Source: Chrysophaeum taylorii (Eukaryota; Sar; Pelagophyceae; Pelagomonadales; Pelagomonadaceae). From it: a stretch of DNA of 64,000 nt. The stretch is taken from the NCBI GenBank assembly GCA_029834535.1, contig JAQMWT010000362.1:310001-374000 (forward strand), in the 5' to 3' direction. Position numbers and translations under genes: made by a program. How positions within the stretch are numbered: the stretch's first letter is position 1; each line of letters opens with the position of its first letter. The notes beneath the pieces are model-generated. The model did no database searches, had not been told where the DNA came from, and saw only the letters and a list, made by a program, of their open reading frames with translations. Positions 60,520-64,000 of the stretch are shown here, in pieces.

Positions 60520-61032
60520 TTACAAGTCGGCAGTGCTGGGTTGTGCCTGGGGCTGCGTGGGGTTGTAGCTATAGGTCTTTGCGGCGTCGGGGTAGGGTGC
60601 GGCGAAGGGGGGTTGGGCGTACTGGGGTTCTTCGGGGGGCTCGAGGACGTCGCCGTATCGGTTGGGCATGATGTCAGGGTAGGTAGCCATGGTGTAGGCG
60701 TTGAGTCCGACAACGCAGATCGTGATGACGGCCATCGCTATCCCGAAGCCGCCCATCGCGAATAAGAAAAGGGCCATAAGAACACTCAGGAAGAGCTGGC
60801 CGGGCGCCGAGAGCATCATGGGGAGCGAGTCCCTAAACTTGTCGATGAGAAAGTCTGGCGCCTGAACCTCTATCACGAGCTGGACCGCGGCGAAGATCAT
60901 CGTCTCGAGGCCGACCACGACGCTGAGGTAAGTGCCCTCGGCGGCCATGAAGACGATGGCGCAGATTATCACCAGCAGGCCCGTCAAGAGCGAGAGCCCC
61001 TTTGTGAGGGCTGGCAAGTCGACCGTGTCCAT
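60520..61032 (-). CDS. Four-TM membrane protein (tetraspan), unknown
   Basis: From Met at 61032 the protein is 170 residues. It has four hydrophobic helices (LSLLTGLLVIICAIVFMAAE, YLSVVVGLETMIFAAVQLVI, APGQLFLSVLMALFLFAMG, GIAMAVITICVVGLNAYTM) and a Pro/Tyr/Gln-rich cytosolic tail (EPPEEPQYAQPPF and on). The layout resembles COPI-associated or Golgi TVP-type small tetraspan proteins, but no diagnostic motif is visible. A longer upstream frame exists only because it lies antisense to the neighbour; the 27-bp divergent gap fixes this start. Confidence 0.7.
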   Translation of the reverse strand: MDTVDLPALTKGLSLLTGLLVIICAIVFMAAEGTYLSVVVGLETMIFAAVQLVIEVQAPDFLIDKFRDSLPMMLSAPGQLFLSVLMALFLFAMGGFGIAMAVITICVVGLNAYTMATYPDIMPNRYGDVLEPPEEPQYAQPPFAAPYPDAAKTYSYNPTQPQAQPSTADL

Positions 61033-61059
61033 TCTGTTTCTCAACGGACTCTCGAACGG

Positions 61060-62196
61060 ATGTTCGCTTTCGTTCTTGCAGTCGTCGTTAGCGCCCAGCA
61101 CGAGTCGGTCGTGCTGCGGCGCGCGGGTGATCTCGAAGGCGCGGTCGCTGCGGCCGACGATTCGGTCGCGGCCACGTTGGCTGTCGCGGACCTTCTCGCC
61201 GAGCGCGGGGCGCGAAGCGTTGCCGAAGCGAGGCTCATCGAGGCGACGCGCACGAATCACCCCGATGCCTGGCGGCTGCTGGGGCTGCTGCGCGGGGACC
61301 GCGGCGCGCACCGCGAGGCCGCCGAGGCGTTGCGGGTCGCCGTTGCGTTGAACCCAACGGACCTCGGCGCGGTCCACGGCCTCGAGCGAGCTCTCGTCGA
61401 ACTCGATCGGCCGTCGCTCGGGCTCGTCACGTTTGCGAGCGACAGGGAATCTTGCGGGCTGCGGCGCCTCGAGCGTTCGGCCGAGGGCTTTGGGATCGAG
61501 GTGTTGTCCGCGACCCCCTGGTCGAACGGTCTCAAGCTCGACCTGCTCCGGCAATACGCCTCGACTCGAGAAACGGACGTTTTGCTCGTCGTCGACGGCT
61601 ACGACGTCGTGATGGCTGCGCCTCCCGAACGCGCGCGCCGGCGTCTCACCGACGCCCTCTTACCCGGCGAAGTCATCGCGTCTGCCGACCAGACCTTTTA
61701 CTTCCGGGGCCCCGACGAGGCGTGCTACGGGAGGATTTACCCCGAGCCGCCGGCCGGACCCTACCGGTTCCTCAACTCGGGCGCCCTCCTCGGCCGCGGC
61801 GCCGACCTCGCAAACCTCACGGCCTTCGCCCTCGATACCGCCACAACGAACTGGGACGGCGTCTCCGACCAGACCCTCCTCCATCGCATCTACGTCGAGC
61901 AGCAGTTTCATCATCGGAACAGTCGACCGTGCGCGGGCTTTGGAATGCGGCTCCCCGAAGACCTCCCAAAGATCAGACTCGACACGCGGCAGGATCTCTT
62001 CGGGAACACCGGCGGGCGCGCTTTTTTGGGCGACTTCGACGTCGTCGCGGGGCGCCTCCACAACAATCTCACCGACACCTTCCCTCTCCTCCTCCACTGC
62101 CCGGGCGAGCGGCGCTTCCGCGCCGAGTTCGACCGCCTCAAGGCTCTCGGCTGGGATGTCGATATCATCCCGTGCCAGGATCATCGTGAAGCATAA
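61060..62196 (+). CDS. Secreted TPR + PLOD-like glycosyltransferase
   Basis: The 378-residue protein starts with signal peptide MFAFVLAVVVSAQ. Residues about 20-115 form degenerate tetratricopeptide repeats (WRLLGLLRGDRGAHREAAEA then LRVAVALNPTDLGAVHGLER). The C-terminal part resembles the glycosyltransferase domain of procollagen lysyl hydroxylases (PLOD): DVLLVVDGYDVVMAAPP (about 171-187), GEVIASADQTFYFRGPDE, and YRFLNSGALLGRGADL. In animals this domain glucosylates or galactosylates hydroxylysine in the ER. The fusion with TPRs and the lack of a hydroxylase domain are unusual. It is divergent from the tetraspan gene with a 27-bp gap. Confidence 0.8.
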   Translation: MFAFVLAVVVSAQHESVVLRRAGDLEGAVAAADDSVAATLAVADLLAERGARSVAEARLIEATRTNHPDAWRLLGLLRGDRGAHREAAEALRVAVALNPTDLGAVHGLERALVELDRPSLGLVTFASDRESCGLRRLERSAEGFGIEVLSATPWSNGLKLDLLRQYASTRETDVLLVVDGYDVVMAAPPERARRRLTDALLPGEVIASADQTFYFRGPDEACYGRIYPEPPAGPYRFLNSGALLGRGADLANLTAFALDTATTNWDGVSDQTLLHRIYVEQQFHHRNSRPCAGFGMRLPEDLPKIRLDTRQDLFGNTGGRAFLGDFDVVAGRLHNNLTDTFPLLLHCPGERRFRAEFDRLKALGWDVDIIPCQDHREA

Positions 62197-62206
62197 TAGA
62201 ACAAAC

Positions 62207-62478
62207 GCAAGGAGGAGGAGGAGGAGGAGGAGGAGGGGGTGGTTGCAATTGGCAGAGAGAAAGAAGGGAAAATGCGAGAAGAAGAAGAAGAAGAAGAAGA
62301 AGAAGAGAGGCAGGAGCCGCGCGAGCCACGCAGCGGCTCGTTCGTTTTTGCAACGAAGGAAGGAAGGAAGGAATGCATATGAATGAGTCCGGTATATAGA
62401 TGGTGCTTGGTTGACGAGAGGAAGGAAGGAAGGAAGGATGTTGCCAGCCAGTCAGTCAGTCAGTCAGTCAGTGAGTCA
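62207..62478. repeat. Cluster of microsatellites (GGA, GAA, GAAG, CAGT)
   Basis: A GGA run (about 62209-62235), a GAA run (about 62278-62308), GAAG runs (about 62355-62371 and 62420-62438) and a CAGT run (about 62449-62478) fill the convergent space between the PLOD-like and hydrolase genes. Confidence 0.9.
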
Positions 62479-63663
62479 GTCGTCCGGCGAGGAGGTGTTA
62501 TTATCGGCAAAGCCGAAGACGCCGGCGAGGGCGGCCTGGACCCTAGCCTCGCGATCGAGAGTCATGCCGAGGTGGTGGTCGAGGTCGGAGGCCTCGAAGC
62601 CGAGGTCGGCGAGATTGAGGCCGTGGGAGTCGGTGCGGATCCAGGGTGGGACGCCGTTGTTGAACGCGTCGGCTCCGGCGATCGCCCACGAGGGCGGGAC
62701 TTTCATGTAGGTCTGGAGAAAGATAGCGGCGGAATCGAAGAGGAAGCGTGGTCTGGGCGAATTGTGGTCGCCCTCGACCAAAACGAGATTTTTGTCGCCG
62801 GCGTACTTTTCGTGAAGCATGGAGCTGTGGTGCGAGGCGATGAAGTCGTCCTGCTCGGCCGCGACGAACAAGGTTGGGACGAACGAGGTTTCGACCTGGT
62901 TGATCGCGGCGACGTCCTCGAGCTTGAAGCCGGCGGATTTTTGGACCGAATTTTTGACCATCCGAAGGACGATCGAGACGACGAAGCCGGGGACCGTGAG
63001 TCCGTTGCTGCGCGCGCGATCGACGAGCTCCTCGGCGAGCTGCGTGAGGTCGGCGAAGGCGGAATCGCAGACCATCGCCGCGATCGAGGGGTCGCGGGAG
63101 CTGTGCATCAAGGCACAGACGGCGCCCATGCTGCGTCCCCAGAGCGCGATCGAGGCGACGCGGCCCGAGGCGCGGAGGTGGGCGATGACCGTCGCGAGGT
63201 CGTCTCGCTCCCAATAACCGAGCGACACCCACTCGCCCTCCGACTTGCCCGATCCCGAAAAGTCAAAAGCAAAGAGGGTCGCGCCGATCGAGAAGCACAA
63301 CGCCAGCTGCGAGATCGCCTCGACGCGCGCGCTCGAGTTTCCGTGGAGGTAGATGAGGCATGGTCGCGGCGCGCCGTCGTCGCCGACCGGCCGCCAGTGC
63401 GAGCACGCCAGTCGGTGTCCCCGGGGGTTGATTAGCTCGAGGTCGGTCCTCTCGAAGAATCGCTCGTGCCACTCGAAGCACGGCGGGCCCAGGTGCTCCG
63501 CTTCGTAGCTCGCGCGCGGCGGTCGAATGATCGCGTTCACGAGCTCCTGGTACCCGACCTTGGCCATCTCCCAGTAGCTCATGTTTCGGCCCGGCTCATC
63601 CTCGCCCCTCCGCTCCTGCTGCTGGGGTCCGGGGGCCTCCCCGCGGTTCTGCGAGTTTCCCAT
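62476..63663 (-). CDS. ABHD-type alpha/beta hydrolase
   Basis: From MGNSQNRG at 63663 the protein is 395 residues. The catalytic triad is visible: nucleophile Ser in LWGRSMGAVCALM (about 176), Asp in TLFVAAEQDDFIAS, and His in LVEGDHNSPRPR. The oxyanion region is LIYLHGNSSARVEAI and DFSGSGKSEGEWVSLG is the usual loop. This fits the ABHD17/ABHD13-like serine hydrolases (S9-related), some of which depalmitoylate proteins. MGN at the start would allow N-myristoylation, though Ser/Thr is missing at position 6. An upstream Met at 63705 is possible but adds an unrelated leader. Confidence 0.82.
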   Translation of the reverse strand: MGNSQNRGEAPGPQQQERRGEDEPGRNMSYWEMAKVGYQELVNAIIRPPRASYEAEHLGPPCFEWHERFFERTDLELINPRGHRLACSHWRPVGDDGAPRPCLIYLHGNSSARVEAISQLALCFSIGATLFAFDFSGSGKSEGEWVSLGYWERDDLATVIAHLRASGRVASIALWGRSMGAVCALMHSSRDPSIAAMVCDSAFADLTQLAEELVDRARSNGLTVPGFVVSIVLRMVKNSVQKSAGFKLEDVAAINQVETSFVPTLFVAAEQDDFIASHHSSMLHEKYAGDKNLVLVEGDHNSPRPRFLFDSAAIFLQTYMKVPPSWAIAGADAFNNGVPPWIRTDSHGLNLADLGFEASDLDHHLGMTLDREARVQAALAGVFGFADNNTSSPDD

Positions 63664-63735
63664 CGAACGCTTTATTACTTCTGTCGTCGCATCCGCCGCG
63701 CACAACCGAGGGAACTACCCATCACGCTGCCCTTC

Positions 63736-63741
63736 TCTCTC

Positions 63742-63776
<35 letters not shown>
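63736..63776 (+). repeat. (CT)n microsatellite
   Basis: A nearly perfect CT run of about 41 bp lies between the hydrolase start and the partial gene at the window edge. Confidence 0.9.
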
Positions 63777-63847
63777 AAAAAAAACAAAAAAATGGTTCGT
63801 TGCTCCGACCGTTTGGTGGTTCGATAATGGGCTTTACTTTTAGGATT

Positions 63848-64000
63848 TCATTTCGTGGTGGTGGTCGTCGTCGTCGTCGAAAGGTGCTTCTCGGTCGCCG
63901 CGATGAGAGCTTCGACCTCGGCATCCTCCTCTTCTTTCTCCTCCTCTTCGGCCTCTTCGTCGTTGTCGTCCATGGGGCCCAAGACGACCCCCTCCCCTAG
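63848..64000 (-). CDS. C-terminal end of an acidic protein (partial, runs off the window)
   Basis: From the window edge the minus strand is open for 50 codons to a TGA at 63848. It encodes VVLGPMDDNDEEAEEEEKEE, then DAEVEALIAATEKHLS and a Thr-run ending in Lys. The acidic, charged composition with a clean stop suggests the tail of a real protein. Function cannot be judged from this piece. Confidence 0.4.
   Translation of the reverse strand, partial: LGEGVVLGPMDDNDEEAEEEEKEEEDAEVEALIAATEKHLSTTTTTTTTK

Noticed and set aside
1-64000. tRNA, rRNA, snRNA or CRISPR features
   Set aside because: No cloverleaf with a GGTTCGA-type arm, no rRNA or U-snRNA core sequence and no spacer-repeat array was found by eye; a tRNAscan-SE and Infernal run would be decisive.

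Overview
This window looks like nuclear DNA of a photosynthetic stramenopile, most likely a pelagophyte-type marine alga. The evidence is a GC-rich, compact, intron-poor genome with eukaryotic genes (BRR2, MPP10, UTP25, OFD1), a zeta-carotene desaturase and a SelW-like protein whose N-termini look like signal peptides cleaved just before a Phe (the bipartite targeting of red-lineage secondary plastids), and several large membrane or secreted sulfatases. The few introns I can place are short (43-187 bp). The organism assignment is inference; no rRNA, tRNA or organelle gene is present to confirm it.

Layout. 1-1.5 kb: repeat-bearing spacer. 1.5-20 kb: dense gene block with a pore-less voltage-sensor protein, ZDS, a TauD-like dioxygenase, a plastid-like hypothetical protein, MMADHC-like, SelW-like, a polyQ protein, an SDR reductase, a four-helix membrane protein, UTP25, OFD1 and a truncated UPRT-like fragment. 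20-39.4 kb: a three-gene array, all on the minus strand, of large secreted proteins that fuse a YHYH domain to a type I sulfatase and then to cysteine-rich modules, separated by repeat-rich spacers. 39.5-49.9 kb: MPP10, a GT31/fringe-like glycosyltransferase, a small Cys-rich membrane protein, a membrane-anchored TTL-like ligase, an M11 gametolysin-like protease and a secreted unknown. 50-51.2 kb: TTC microsatellite, PIF1/Helitron-type helicase relic and a short-period repeat. 51.2-57.9 kb: BRR2. 58-60.5 kb: minisatellite and hAT transposase relic. 60.5-64 kb: tetraspan protein, TPR-plus-glycosyltransferase protein, alpha/beta hydrolase and the end of an acidic protein.

Two themes stand out. 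First, many neighbours are divergent with start codons only 23-50 bp apart (ZDS/TauD-like, UTP25/OFD1, glycosyltransferase/Cys-rich protein, tetraspan/glycosyltransferase), so they must share minimal bidirectional promoters. Second, the third sulfatase does not end at its first in-frame stop. Ten short introns, each restoring a cysteine-module consensus, extend it about 1.2 kb to position 35150, giving a soluble protein with four extra ShKT-like modules, whereas its two paralogues end in a cystine-knot-like motif and a membrane anchor. The intronless catalytic part and intron-dense tail suggest a chimeric gene. Together with the M11 protease and the glycosyltransferases, the cluster points to remodelling of sulfated extracellular polysaccharide or of the cell's own matrix; that role is inferred, not shown.
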